Shown in pieces: positions 1 to 6,956 of a stretch of DNA of 23,827 bases (the first letter of the stretch is position 1; every line of letters starts with the position of its first letter). The notes below the pieces were generated by a model. The model saw only the letters and a list, made by a program, of their open reading frames with translations. It was not told the origin of the DNA and searched no databases. The position numbers and the translations under genes are program-made. The DNA comes from Nitrospirota bacterium (GTDB lineage Bacteria > Nitrospirota > Thermodesulfovibrionia > Thermodesulfovibrionales > Magnetobacteriaceae), in NCBI GenBank assembly GCA_015233265.1, contig JADFXZ010000012.1, positions 1-23,827 of the forward strand, read 5' to 3'.

Positions 1-19
1 ATACTGAGGAGGCCGCCTG

Positions 20-2218
20 ATGAAATATTTTTACACACCTATTGATAAAGCCTCTGTAAATCCCAAACTTGAGCCTCCGCTATATACCGAACTCACTAAA
101 TATATTCATCCAGACGACTATCAACGTTTCAATGACGCCATAAGGGCATCGATTGAACAATATAAACCTTATGATTTGGATATACGCATTTTCCATCCTG
201 ATAAAACTGAAAAAACCATTAACGTTATAGGTGAACCGGTTTTAGATAATGCTGGTAAGGTAGTGAAAATAAGGGGATCCAATCAGGATATCACGCAACG
301 TAACAAAATGGAACAGGAGTTGAAGCACAGAAACGAGTTTAACTTGCTCATAATGGAAAACATGGCCGAGGGCTTATCGGTCAGTTGTGCCGTAGGGGAA
401 CATCCTAATGTTCTTTTTAGCGTGTGGAATCGTCGTATGACCGAGATAACAGGTTATACCTTAGAAGAAATAAACAGTCTTGGCTGGTATAACGCCCTAT
501 ATCCAGATATTCAGCAGCGAAGACGTGCGATAAAGCGCATGGATGACGCAAGAGCCGGTGACAAACTCGTTGACGAAATATGGGAAATAACGTCTAAAGA
601 TGCTCAGAAGAAAGTCGTTTCGATATCGACTTCTATTGTTGAAGATCCTAATGGCTTAATCCACGTCCTGGCCATCATGGATGACATAACAGATAGAAAG
701 AAAATCGAAAATAATCTCATCAGAGCCTCCCATGTAATAGAGCAAAGTCCGATCCTGGTGCTTATCACAAATATCTTGGGAGAAATAGAGTACGTAAACA
801 GAAAGTTTACCGACGTCACTGGCTATTCGTTAAACGAAATAAGGGGGAAAAACCCTATGATATTGAAATCCGACAAGACGCCCGGTGATGTGTGTGCACA
901 GATGTGGGATAGAATTTCTAACGGAAGACAATGGCAGGGGCAGTTATGCAGCAAGCTAAAGAATGGCACAGAGATATTGGAGGCTGTTAAGCTGCTTCCA
1001 TTGATGGACTCTGACGGCAACGTGACACACTACCTCAGGCTCTCGGAAGATATAACAGAGTTAAGGCGTCTTGAGACTGAACTCAGACAGTCGCAAAAGA
1101 TGGAGGCCGTAGGACAACTGGCAGGCGGTATTGCCCATGACTTTAACAATATACTCTCAACTATAAAGAACTATGCTTACCTCCTGAAAACCAGCCTCAA
1201 TAAAGAAGACGCACAGCTCGTGAACTTTATAGATAGTATTTCATCATCAACGGATAAGGCTGCATATTTGACACAAAGCCTTCTGGGCTTCAGCAGAAAA
1301 CTAACGCTCAATCTTAGGCCTGTAAACCTCATATCCATTATAGCAAGCATGAGAACTCTCTTTGAAAGTTTCATCAGGGAGGATATAAATGTCCGGTTCT
1401 TGATGAGTGACTCTGAAATCATGGTGTATGCCGACAGCGTACAGATTGAAATGATACTTATCAACCTGAGCAATAACGCTATGGATGCTATGCATCAAGG
1501 CGGCGTGTTGACTATCAAGACTGATATTACAACGATTGACAATCATTTTATAGAAAGACATAACTACGGTACAGTTGGTGATTACGCTATAATCTGCGTA
1601 TCAGACACTGGCGAGGGCATGGACGCGGCTACGAAAGAAAGGATATTTGAACCATTTTTTACAACTAAGGAAGTGGGCAAGGGTACAGGCTTAGGGCTTG
1701 CAACCGTCTATGGGATTGTCAAACAGCATAAAGGTTATATAGACGTGTACAGTGAAGTAGGCAATGGTTCAACCTTTACAATACTGTTGCCTCTTGTTCA
1801 AACAACCAAAGAGACTGATATAATTGTCAAACCAGCGGCAGTGAAAGGACGAGGGGAAACCATACTTCTGGCCGAAGATAACGACGAGATGAGAAATAGC
1901 ATAAATAAATTATTACAAAAGGAAGGCTACAAGGTCATAGAGGCCGTAGATGGCGTAGACGCCATGCACAAGTTTGATGAAAACTCAACTGATATTGATA
2001 TCGTTGTCCTGGACGTGATAATGCCTAAGGCAAATGGCAAGGTAGTGTACAATCACATAAGAGATACAGGCAGCGTAGTTAAGATCATTTTTTTAAGCGG
2101 CCACTCCTATGAGATTATTAACACACAAGACCTTTCGAATCAGCTCGAAACATATATACAGAAGCCTGCAAGCCATGAGATTCTACTAGGTAAGATAAGG
2201 GAGGTTCTTGACCGATGA
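20..2218 (+). CDS. Multi-PAS hybrid sensor histidine kinase with C-terminal receiver
   Basis: This is a signal-transduction kinase of 732 residues. It has a PAS/PAC unit at about 1-95 (HPDD motif, ending in a DIT motif), a second PAS at about 105-232 (ending DDITDRKK) and a third at about 236-352 (ending EDITELRR). A HisKA dimerisation helix follows with the phospho-accepting His373 in GGIAHDFNN. The HATPase domain has an N-box (NLSNNAMDA) and G-boxes (DTGEGMD, GKGTGLGLATVYG). The C-terminal receiver has acidic residues E619/D620, phospho-acceptor D665 and K715. No transmembrane segment is visible, so it is probably cytosolic. The ATG follows GAGGAGG, and an in-frame TGA lies at 5-7, so it cannot extend upstream in this frame. 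The first PAS looks short at its N-terminus, which may mean a degraded longer gene. It overlaps the next signalling gene by 4 nt, so the pair is probably translationally coupled. The stimulus cannot be read from sequence. Confidence 0.93.
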   Translation: MKYFYTPIDKASVNPKLEPPLYTELTKYIHPDDYQRFNDAIRASIEQYKPYDLDIRIFHPDKTEKTINVIGEPVLDNAGKVVKIRGSNQDITQRNKMEQELKHRNEFNLLIMENMAEGLSVSCAVGEHPNVLFSVWNRRMTEITGYTLEEINSLGWYNALYPDIQQRRRAIKRMDDARAGDKLVDEIWEITSKDAQKKVVSISTSIVEDPNGLIHVLAIMDDITDRKKIENNLIRASHVIEQSPILVLITNILGEIEYVNRKFTDVTGYSLNEIRGKNPMILKSDKTPGDVCAQMWDRISNGRQWQGQLCSKLKNGTEILEAVKLLPLMDSDGNVTHYLRLSEDITELRRLETELRQSQKMEAVGQLAGGIAHDFNNILSTIKNYAYLLKTSLNKEDAQLVNFIDSISSSTDKAAYLTQSLLGFSRKLTLNLRPVNLISIIASMRTLFESFIREDINVRFLMSDSEIMVYADSVQIEMILINLSNNAMDAMHQGGVLTIKTDITTIDNHFIERHNYGTVGDYAIICVSDTGEGMDAATKERIFEPFFTTKEVGKGTGLGLATVYGIVKQHKGYIDVYSEVGNGSTFTILLPLVQTTKETDIIVKPAAVKGRGETILLAEDNDEMRNSINKLLQKEGYKVIEAVDGVDAMHKFDENSTDIDIVVLDVIMPKANGKVVYNHIRDTGSVVKIIFLSGHSYEIINTQDLSNQLETYIQKPASHEILLGKIREVLDR

Positions 2219-3279
2219 TAAAAGCAAAGGTGCTTATCGTTGACGATGACCAAGCATTATTAGACTCAGTGGTGTTTATGCTCAAAAGAGCAGGATATGA
2301 GGTGTCTGCCGCTGCCAGCGGTATTGAGGCGCTGCAACTGATAGAGAATGATTTTTATGACACAATAATTTCTGATATAAAGATGCCGGGGATTTCTGGT
2401 CTTGAGCTTATAGAGGCGATAAAGTTAGCCGGCGTTGAAATCCCTGTGATTCTTATGACAGCCTTTGTTGAGGTTAGGACAACGATTGAGGCGATAAGAA
2501 AGAATGCCTTCGACTTTATTATCAAGCCCTATGAACCGCAAGACCTCATTTCGGCTGTTGAAAAGGCCGTACGGTTTAATCACCTTGTAAATATGGAGAA
2601 GAACTATAAAATCAACCTGGAGTCTATGGTAGAACAACGGACTAAAGAACTCTCTGATGCCCTTGCAGACAATACAATCCTTCTAAAAGAGGTTCATCAC
2701 AGGGTAAGGAATAACTTACAGATAATATCCAGCCTCTTAAGTCTTCAATCAGAAACGATAACAGACAAAAACGTGCTTAGTATCTTAATAACCAGCCAGC
2801 AGCGCATCAGGTCAATAGCGCTCATATATGAGAAATTGCATCAGTCAACTGAAATGTCTAAGCTCGATTTTGCTGAATATATCGAGGAACTATCATCAGA
2901 GATATTGCACTTTTACAGCGTATTCAATAGATGTAAGGTTAAGTTGGAGTTAAATATAGGCGTTAACATGCTTGATGTGGACATTGCGGTTACGTGTGCG
3001 CTGGTCATCAGCGAACTTGTATCAAACTCAATCAGACATGCATTCGCTATTGGCCACAATGGCACTATATGGATTAGCTTCAATAAAAATGCAGAAGATC
3101 AATTAGAGCTAATAGTGGCTGATAATGGTATTGGACTACCAGACGACATGGATACAAAAAGACATACTTCACTGGGAATAACCCTGGTGCATGATTTAAT
3201 CACAAGAAAACTCAAAGGCTCTCTCGAAATTGACAGAACCAACGGTACCGCGTTTAAGATGTTATTTCATATTCCATAA
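2215..3279 (+). CDS. Receiver domain fused to HisKA_2-type histidine kinase
   Basis: This 354-residue protein starts with a CheY-like receiver (about 1-125: DDD near residue 10, phospho-acceptor D54 in SDIKMPG, K104 in IIKPYEP). A short coiled linker follows, then a HisKA_2 domain (about 150-225) with the signature EVHHRVRNNLQ. The paired histidines are 161 and 162, and H162 is the likely phosphorylation site. An HATPase_c domain fills the C-terminus (NSIRHAF N-box, DNGIGLPDD, TSLGITLV). This receiver-kinase order differs from the classical hybrid kinase and suggests a kinase whose activity is gated by phosphorylation of its own N-terminus. The ATG overlaps the upstream hybrid kinase stop (ATGA) and has AAGGGAGG about 10 nt upstream. 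The partner kinase is the obvious phosphodonor candidate, but that is inference. Confidence 0.92.
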   Translation: MIKAKVLIVDDDQALLDSVVFMLKRAGYEVSAAASGIEALQLIENDFYDTIISDIKMPGISGLELIEAIKLAGVEIPVILMTAFVEVRTTIEAIRKNAFDFIIKPYEPQDLISAVEKAVRFNHLVNMEKNYKINLESMVEQRTKELSDALADNTILLKEVHHRVRNNLQIISSLLSLQSETITDKNVLSILITSQQRIRSIALIYEKLHQSTEMSKLDFAEYIEELSSEILHFYSVFNRCKVKLELNIGVNMLDVDIAVTCALVISELVSNSIRHAFAIGHNGTIWISFNKNAEDQLELIVADNGIGLPDDMDTKRHTSLGITLVHDLITRKLKGSLEIDRTNGTAFKMLFHIP

Positions 3280-3312
3280 GGGAGCCGTATTGGTTTCTGT
3301 AGACCTCCCCTT
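3278..3312 (+). terminator. Possible weak terminator after the kinase pair
   Basis: AAGGGAG at 3278-3284 can pair with CTCCCCTT at 3305-3312 with one bulged base and a loop of about 20 nt, followed by a very short T run. It overlaps the stop codon of the receiver-kinase gene. It is imperfect and may not be functional. The rest of 3313-3410 shows nothing I can name. Confidence 0.25.
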
Positions 3313-3413
3313 TCAGAGATAGATTCGACGTCTTAAACAGGCTTGAGTAGTACGCTCTGATGGAATTTGTCGAAAGCGTAAACGGCTGGCGTAATTTATT
3401 TATCGCTTCCTGT

Positions 3414-3440
3414 GTAACCTTTCAGTAAATCAGACGTCTA
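3414..3440 (+). promoter_or_regulatory. ECF-sigma-type promoter (GTAACC-N15-CGTCTA), first copy
   Basis: GTAACC at 3414-3419 and CGTCTA at 3435-3440 are separated by exactly 15 nt. The same elements at the same spacing lie before the ECF sigma gene (4164-4190). Similarity extends beyond the core: both have GTAATTTATTT upstream, TGTAACCTTT around the -35, and CTTATAG just after the -10. GTAAC-type -35 and CGTC-type -10 elements are typical of autoregulated ECF sigma factors. The predicted transcript starts near 3447 and leads into the secreted-protein gene at 3500. Confidence 0.8.
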
Positions 3441-3499
3441 ATCTTATAGTACGTTAACATGTGTTAACGAAATCAGGACATCAAAAAGGAGACGCGAAC

Positions 3500-4069
3500 A
3501 TGAGGAAAATCTATTTTTTGTCAGCGCTGATGGTAATATTGTTAGCCTTTGGGCAGCAGGCACATGGCTTTACCGGCCCTGGCGGCAGCGGCATGGGCGG
3601 CCCTATGATGCAAAGCCCTCTTGTGGCTGGAAGCGACGGAACTGCTTATGTTGCATCAATGAACACCTCCGGTCTATCTTCAGGCAGCATCACGTCAAAC
3701 ATAACGGCAATCACCTCTTCGGGGGCAAAGCAGGCGATATCTGTAAGTGGCATGGTTAAGAGTCTTGTCATAGGGAAAGACACATCGTCCAAGGATACGC
3801 TTGTTGCCGTTACAATGATCGCGCCCACAACAGCGACCACGACAAGCGGTCCTGCGACGGTGTTGAGTTTCATATCGCTGCCGTTTAACCAAAGCGCCAC
3901 GCCTGTGTCAGTCACTTTAGAGGGTATGAGTATGTCTGAGCCGGTGTTTGTAAATGGTTACGTGTATGTTACCACTACACGAATGACTAATACTACCGGT
4001 ACACAGGGCATGACGTCGTATCTGTATATTATCGCCTCAAACGGTGCAGTTGCGCAATACTCGTATTAA
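3500..4069 (+). CDS. Secreted Met/Gly- and Ser/Thr-rich protein, likely ECF regulon member
   Basis: Not recognised as a named family. The chosen ATG at 3500 follows AAAAAGGAGA and gives 189 residues beginning with a clear signal peptide (MRKIYFLSALMVILLAFG, cleavage probably near AHG-F). An upstream in-frame GTG at 3461 has no such ribosome site. The mature N-terminus is Gly/Met-rich (GGSGMGGPMMQSP). The rest is rich in Ser and Thr and alternates beta-strand-like segments with turns such as SDGTAYV and VNGYVYV. That pattern resembles one to three blades of a PQQ/YVTN-type beta-propeller, but this is only a resemblance. Export to the periplasm or outside is likely. It stands alone between its ECF-type promoter and a strong hairpin terminator, so it appears to be a separate transcript controlled by the sigma factor encoded next to it. 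Confidence 0.8.
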   Translation: MRKIYFLSALMVILLAFGQQAHGFTGPGGSGMGGPMMQSPLVAGSDGTAYVASMNTSGLSSGSITSNITAITSSGAKQAISVSGMVKSLVIGKDTSSKDTLVAVTMIAPTTATTTSGPATVLSFISLPFNQSATPVSVTLEGMSMSEPVFVNGYVYVTTTRMTNTTGTQGMTSYLYIIASNGAVAQYSY

Positions 4070-4091
4070 CCCTTTCATCCTGTCATCCACT

Positions 4092-4139
4092 GGGGCGGCT
4101 GCGAATTCTCCTGTTGGGATTTGCAGCCGCGCCCCTTTT
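4092..4139 (+). terminator. Rho-independent terminator after the secreted protein gene
   Basis: GGGGCGGCTGC (4092-4102) pairs with GCAGCCGCGCCCC (4123-4135), with a 2-nt bulge on the 3' arm and a 20-nt loop, followed by TTTT. It separates the secreted-protein gene from the sigma operon promoter at 4164. Confidence 0.75.
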
Positions 4140-4163
4140 GAGATGGAGTAATTTATTTTTTTT

Positions 4164-4190
4164 GTAACCTTTTAACAAACGCTACGTCTA
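4164..4190 (+). promoter_or_regulatory. ECF-sigma-type autoregulatory promoter (second copy)
   Basis: GTAACC at 4164-4169, a 15-nt spacer and CGTCTA at 4185-4190 match the copy at 3414-3440, including the flanking GTAATTTATTT and CTTATAG blocks. It lies about 40 nt before the sigma factor start, with a predicted transcription start near 4197. ECF sigma factors commonly drive their own operon from such a site. Confidence 0.82.
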
Positions 4191-4231
4191 TACTTATAGA
4201 GTGGTTAAATATACATATAGAAGAGGAAGAG

Positions 4232-4897
4232 ATGACAGTTAAGACAATTTGTTATGATTTTATACCGGCAGGTATTGCAGCGATGCTCAGAGATTCGTTT
4301 TTTGTAACTCGGGCAGACGCTGTGTTTGTTGAAGAGACTAAGTTTGTCGCAGAGAGTAAACTTTGGGCAGACGACATGAAATACATCGATGCGGTATTGT
4401 CCGGCGACAAGGAGGCTTTTAACGAATTAGTCAGGCGTTATAAGCGGAAGGTATTTAAAATAGCGGCACGTTTTACGCGCGACCAATTCGAAATGGACGA
4501 CATATGCCAGGATGTGTTTATCAAGGCGTTTAGAATGCTTGCCAAGTACAGGGCAGACGCGCCGTTTGAGCACTGGCTTTCAAAGATCGCTATCAATTGC
4601 TGTTACGACGCCATCAGAAAGCAAAAGACCAAGGCCAACGACATTCCACTTGAGGACGTCAGCGAATTTAGTGCGCCTCCAGCATATAACAAAGAGAAAT
4701 CATACAGAGAACTATACAGCGCGCTCGATAGACTCTCTCCAAAAGATAAGATGATTATTGTGCTGCTTGAACTGGAGGAGAAATCTGTACGTGAAGTAGC
4801 ACAGCTTACCGGCTGGAGCCAGACCAATGTAAAAGTGCGCGCCTTCAGAGCTCGCTGGAAACTCAGGAAATATTTGGAGGAAAACCATGAAAAATAA
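4232..4897 (+). CDS. ECF-family RNA polymerase sigma factor (sigma-24/RpoE type)
   Basis: This alternative sigma factor has 221 residues. Sigma region 2 spans about 62-125 (FNELVRRYKRKVFKIAARF, DDICQDVFIKAFRML). Region 4 spans about 163-216 (LSPKDKMIIVLLELEEKSV, then the helix-turn-helix REVAQLTGWSQTNVKVRAFRAR). ECF factors lack regions 1 and 3, as here. About 48 residues precede the usual start of region 2. An internal ATG at 4376 (before KYIDAVLSGDKEAF) would give the normal family length, but only the first ATG has a good ribosome site (AGAGGAAGAG). Its stop overlaps the next gene by 11 nt, and that gene looks like its anti-sigma factor. The promoter upstream and the matching one before the secreted-protein gene define its minimal predicted regulon. 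Confidence 0.95.
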   Translation: MTVKTICYDFIPAGIAAMLRDSFFVTRADAVFVEETKFVAESKLWADDMKYIDAVLSGDKEAFNELVRRYKRKVFKIAARFTRDQFEMDDICQDVFIKAFRMLAKYRADAPFEHWLSKIAINCCYDAIRKQKTKANDIPLEDVSEFSAPPAYNKEKSYRELYSALDRLSPKDKMIIVLLELEEKSVREVAQLTGWSQTNVKVRAFRARWKLRKYLEENHEK

Positions 4898-5186
4898 AAG
4901 GCTTGACGAGCTTTTTCGTGAGGTGCGATCAATCAGACCTGATACTTCCAGACTTGAGCGGAATTTCGAGGCCAGACTATCAAGGCGTCTCTACGTGAAA
5001 AAAGAAACAAACTGGCATCTCTACGAATGGTCATGGAAACTGATGCCCTACTTCGCCGTGTTAATCATAATACTAATCATATTTGGGTTTGAAGCGACAT
5101 CACATAAACAGAGAGAATACTACTACGCATATAACACAGGGTTAGAGCAAACTGTGCTCATGGCCTATATTAAGGAGAAAAGATGA
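4887..5186 (+). CDS. Probable membrane-bound anti-sigma factor (CnrY-like)
   Basis: This is a 99-residue single-pass protein. The N-terminal part is cytoplasmic-looking and charged (LDELFREVRSIRPDTSRLE, then NFEARLSRRL), followed by one transmembrane helix at about 52-68 (LMPYFAVLIIILIIFGF) and a short Tyr-rich tail. The LDELFR...RPDTSRLE...FEARL pattern is one I associate with small proteins encoded directly after ECF sigma genes. Size and topology match CnrY-type anti-sigma factors, and no zinc-binding HxxxCxxC motif is present. The gene overlaps the sigma gene by 11 nt and the following sensor by 4 nt (ATGA), and has TTGGAGGAAAA before its ATG. The anti-sigma role is inferred from position and shape. 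No direct similarity test was possible. Confidence 0.75.
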   Translation: MKNKRLDELFREVRSIRPDTSRLERNFEARLSRRLYVKKETNWHLYEWSWKLMPYFAVLIIILIIFGFEATSHKQREYYYAYNTGLEQTVLMAYIKEKR

Positions 5187-5578
5187 GAGACTATAAAGGG
5201 ATAGCCGGCGTACTGATAATTTTTCTGATTGGCGGTGTTGTTGGGGCAATAATAACTCAATACGTATGCAGTATCAAAATGGAGCATATGCCGCTTGGCG
5301 GTCCAATGGAAGGACCCGAAGGCATGACAGATATGATAGTTAATCATATATCCAAAGACCTGTGGCTTGATCCTGATCAGAAAGAGAAATTACGTGTGAT
5401 AATGAACAATATGAACAAGAAAATGCAAATAATCCATAAACAGGCATTTCCTCAGATGCAATTGAACATCGAAGAGGCTGACAATAGCACAATGTCCATT
5501 TTGCGTGCCGATCAAAAAGAGGTATTTAAGAAATTTATAGACCACCGGAACAAACTTGGCTTTCATGGTCAGCAGTAG
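5183..5578 (+). CDS. Periplasmic sensor-like protein (CnrX/Spy-type, metal-resist family-like)
   Basis: The protein has 131 residues: an N-terminal membrane anchor (about 7-26), a Met/His/Gly-rich linker (about 33-51, MEHMPLGGPMEGPEGM), then an all-helical domain (about 52-125). The helical part has the spacing of Spy/CpxP/CnrX-like proteins: an L-x-L-D-P-D-Q-K-E-K turn, a Met-rich helix (MNNMNKKMQIIHKQ), a central FP turn and a second Asp-Gln helix (LRADQKEVF). In CnrYXH-type systems the periplasmic sensor binds metal and releases the sigma factor from a membrane anti-sigma factor. The order sigma, anti-sigma, sensor here fits that arrangement. The Met and His residues suggest a soft metal such as copper, but the ligand is inferred. 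AAGGAGAAAAG precedes the start. Confidence 0.75.
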   Translation: MRDYKGIAGVLIIFLIGGVVGAIITQYVCSIKMEHMPLGGPMEGPEGMTDMIVNHISKDLWLDPDQKEKLRVIMNNMNKKMQIIHKQAFPQMQLNIEEADNSTMSILRADQKEVFKKFIDHRNKLGFHGQQ

Positions 5579-5595
5579 TTCATATTATACAGCCC

Positions 5596-5610
5596 AAAAA
5601 GGAGGTGATT
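5596..5610 (+). promoter_or_regulatory. Orphan perfect Shine-Dalgarno sequence
   Basis: AAAAAGGAGGTGATT is fully complementary to the usual 3' end of 16S rRNA, but no credible gene begins after it. The nearest in-frame options are a 7-codon TTG reading frame and a GTG inside the element itself. The EF-hand gene begins 88 nt further on with its own ribosome site. It may be a remnant of a gene start or a ribosome standby or coupling site. Confidence 0.4.
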
Positions 5611-5697
5611 TGCGAATTTGGGAAGCAGTATGACCATATTTATATAAATGCTTGGTATTTGTTAGGGAAATATAATACAATAAAAGGAGGAAACCTA

Positions 5698-6138
5698 ATG
5701 GTTTCAGCAACTGCGACAGGGCCGAGTGCTGCCGATATGGCACAGATGAGTCAGAGGATATTTAAGGCTATGGACACTAACGGAGATGGCAAAATCTCTA
5801 AAGATGAGATGCAGGCATTGAACAATAAAATGCAAAGCAAGACGGGTAAGCAAGGTCCGAGCGTCGATCAGTTCTTTTCACAGTTCGGCACTGATAAAAG
5901 CGGCGACATAAGCCAGACCGAGTTAGACAACGCCAATAAACAGATGATGGATAAGATGAAGGGTATGGCGATGAAGATGGGCGCTAACGGCCCCGGTAAC
6001 GGCGGGACAAATGCCTCAGGCAATACATCTGGCGAGGATTCAACGCTGCTGCAAATTCTGTCGCAATTGAATAAAGATTTCCGGTATGGGTTTGGCAGTG
6101 TGTGCCCTGTCAACCCTTTTGGATGGTTATCCGCATGA
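5698..6138 (+). CDS. Small EF-hand calcium-binding protein
   Basis: The protein has 146 residues from the ATG at 5698, which follows AAAAGGAGG. A GTG at 5605 in the same frame would add 31 residues of poor composition. EF-hand loop 1 is canonical (D26-T-N-G-D-G-K-I-S-K-D-E37). Loop 2 (64-75, GTDKSGDISQTE) has Gly at the first ligand position, where Asp is normal, so it may bind weakly. A Met-rich helix (QMMDKMKGMAMKMG, about 82-95) and a Gly/Asn linker follow. The last 25 residues (FRYGFGSVCPVNPFGWLSA) look unlike EF-hand homologues and could be a frameshifted tail. No signal peptide is seen. It lies between the sensor gene and the SGNH hydrolase on the same strand and may belong to the sigma operon. 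A calcium-sensing or buffering role is family knowledge, not shown here. Confidence 0.82.
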   Translation: MVSATATGPSAADMAQMSQRIFKAMDTNGDGKISKDEMQALNNKMQSKTGKQGPSVDQFFSQFGTDKSGDISQTELDNANKQMMDKMKGMAMKMGANGPGNGGTNASGNTSGEDSTLLQILSQLNKDFRYGFGSVCPVNPFGWLSA

Positions 6139-6150
6139 AGGAGGTGTTAG

Positions 6151-6771
6151 ATGTTTAAAATACTTAATGTAAAGGTTTTATTAGTAGTTAGTGTTATTAT
6201 CGGTATATTAACTATTAAAATATCAGCGGGGTCATCCAATGAAAAAATCGTCTTCCTTGGTGACAGCCACATGGCCTATACAGATTGGAACAGCATGTTT
6301 TCCCATGTCAATATTCTAAATCACGGTATAGGCGGCAATGCGTCTCAGGATATATATAACCGGCTGGGTTTAGTAATCAAAGACAACCCGAAAAAAATTT
6401 TTATTATGGTTGGCACAAACGATATTATCAGAGGAGTCACCCCTGATAATTTCATCCTGACATATGACAAGATACTACACGTCCTGATAAAAAGGCTTCC
6501 ACACGCGGAAGTTTACGTCATGACTATACTGCCGGGATATTTTGAAAACGATACACTCTTCAACAGTGTCGTCCTCATGCTAAACGCCAAAATAAAACAA
6601 GCCGTCGAGAAATATAAGAAACATGATAATATAAAATTTCTGGACATACACGAGTCGTTTATGCTGCCAGGCACACTAAGACTAAACCCTGCGTATACAT
6701 TCGACGGCATACATCTGACAGACCAGGGATACTTAAATTGGAAGCAGCAGATTATGCCATATGTGCATTAG
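6151..6771 (+). CDS. Secreted SGNH/GDSL-type hydrolase
   Basis: The protein has 206 residues, with an N-terminal signal or anchor (about 5-26, VKVLLVVSVIIGILTI). The SGNH blocks are intact: block I GDSH with nucleophile Ser39, block II around GIGGNAS (Gly61/62), block III GTND with Asn90, and block V DGIHL with Asp185 and His188. Members are esterases, lipases, thioesterases or carbohydrate O-deacetylases. The substrate is not readable here, though export suggests an envelope lipid or glycan. AAGGAGGTG precedes the ATG, 12 nt after the EF-hand gene, so the two are probably cotranscribed. Its stop codon overlaps that of a convergent small gene on the other strand. Confidence 0.9.
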   Translation: MFKILNVKVLLVVSVIIGILTIKISAGSSNEKIVFLGDSHMAYTDWNSMFSHVNILNHGIGGNASQDIYNRLGLVIKDNPKKIFIMVGTNDIIRGVTPDNFILTYDKILHVLIKRLPHAEVYVMTILPGYFENDTLFNSVVLMLNAKIKQAVEKYKKHDNIKFLDIHESFMLPGTLRLNPAYTFDGIHLTDQGYLNWKQQIMPYVH

Positions 6772-6944
6772 CTGCCTCCAGATTTTCCTTTAAAACCCTG
6801 GCATGATTTTCCAGATGCATTGAAGACCTCCTGAGAGGGCATCACCTTACTCTTAAAGCCCATGAACTTGCAGCCATATGGAAACCTTCTGTCCCATGTA
6901 ACAAAAAAGTGCCGGCACTTAAAGCAATCTATCCTTGTTGCCAT
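6768..6944 (-). CDS. Small conserved four-cysteine (CxxC) protein
   Basis: This is a 58-residue protein on the minus strand. It begins MATRIDCFKCRHFFVTWDRR, continues FPYGCKFMGFKSKVMPS and ends with SGKSCQGFKGK. I recognise the pattern C-x2-C-x3-F-x2-TWD-x2-FP-x-GC-x3-GFKS-x2-MPS-x-V-x3-SG-x2-C as a small uncharacterised family seen in deltaproteobacterial, Nitrospirota and related anaerobe genomes. The four cysteines (7, 10, 25, 48) suggest zinc or another metal. The start lies 12 nt after the HEPN gene stop, in the same frame, with no clear Shine-Dalgarno. It may therefore be translated by coupling. Its TAA overlaps the TAG of the convergent SGNH gene. Function unknown. I am confident it is real from residue pattern and composition. 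Confidence 0.75.
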   Translation of the reverse strand: MATRIDCFKCRHFFVTWDRRFPYGCKFMGFKSKVMPSQEVFNASGKSCQGFKGKSGGS

Positions 6945-6956
6945 AGTCAGTGGTTG

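Noticed and set aside
3350..3430. A 22-codon ORF (ATG near 3360) in the leader before the secreted protein.
   Set aside because: It runs across the ECF promoter, has no ribosome site, and its composition is not protein-like.
5652..5681. TTGGTA-N18-TACAAT and an overlapping TATAAT before the EF-hand gene.
   Set aside because: Transcription would begin inside or after the ribosome site of the gene, which does not fit. AT-rich chance is more likely.
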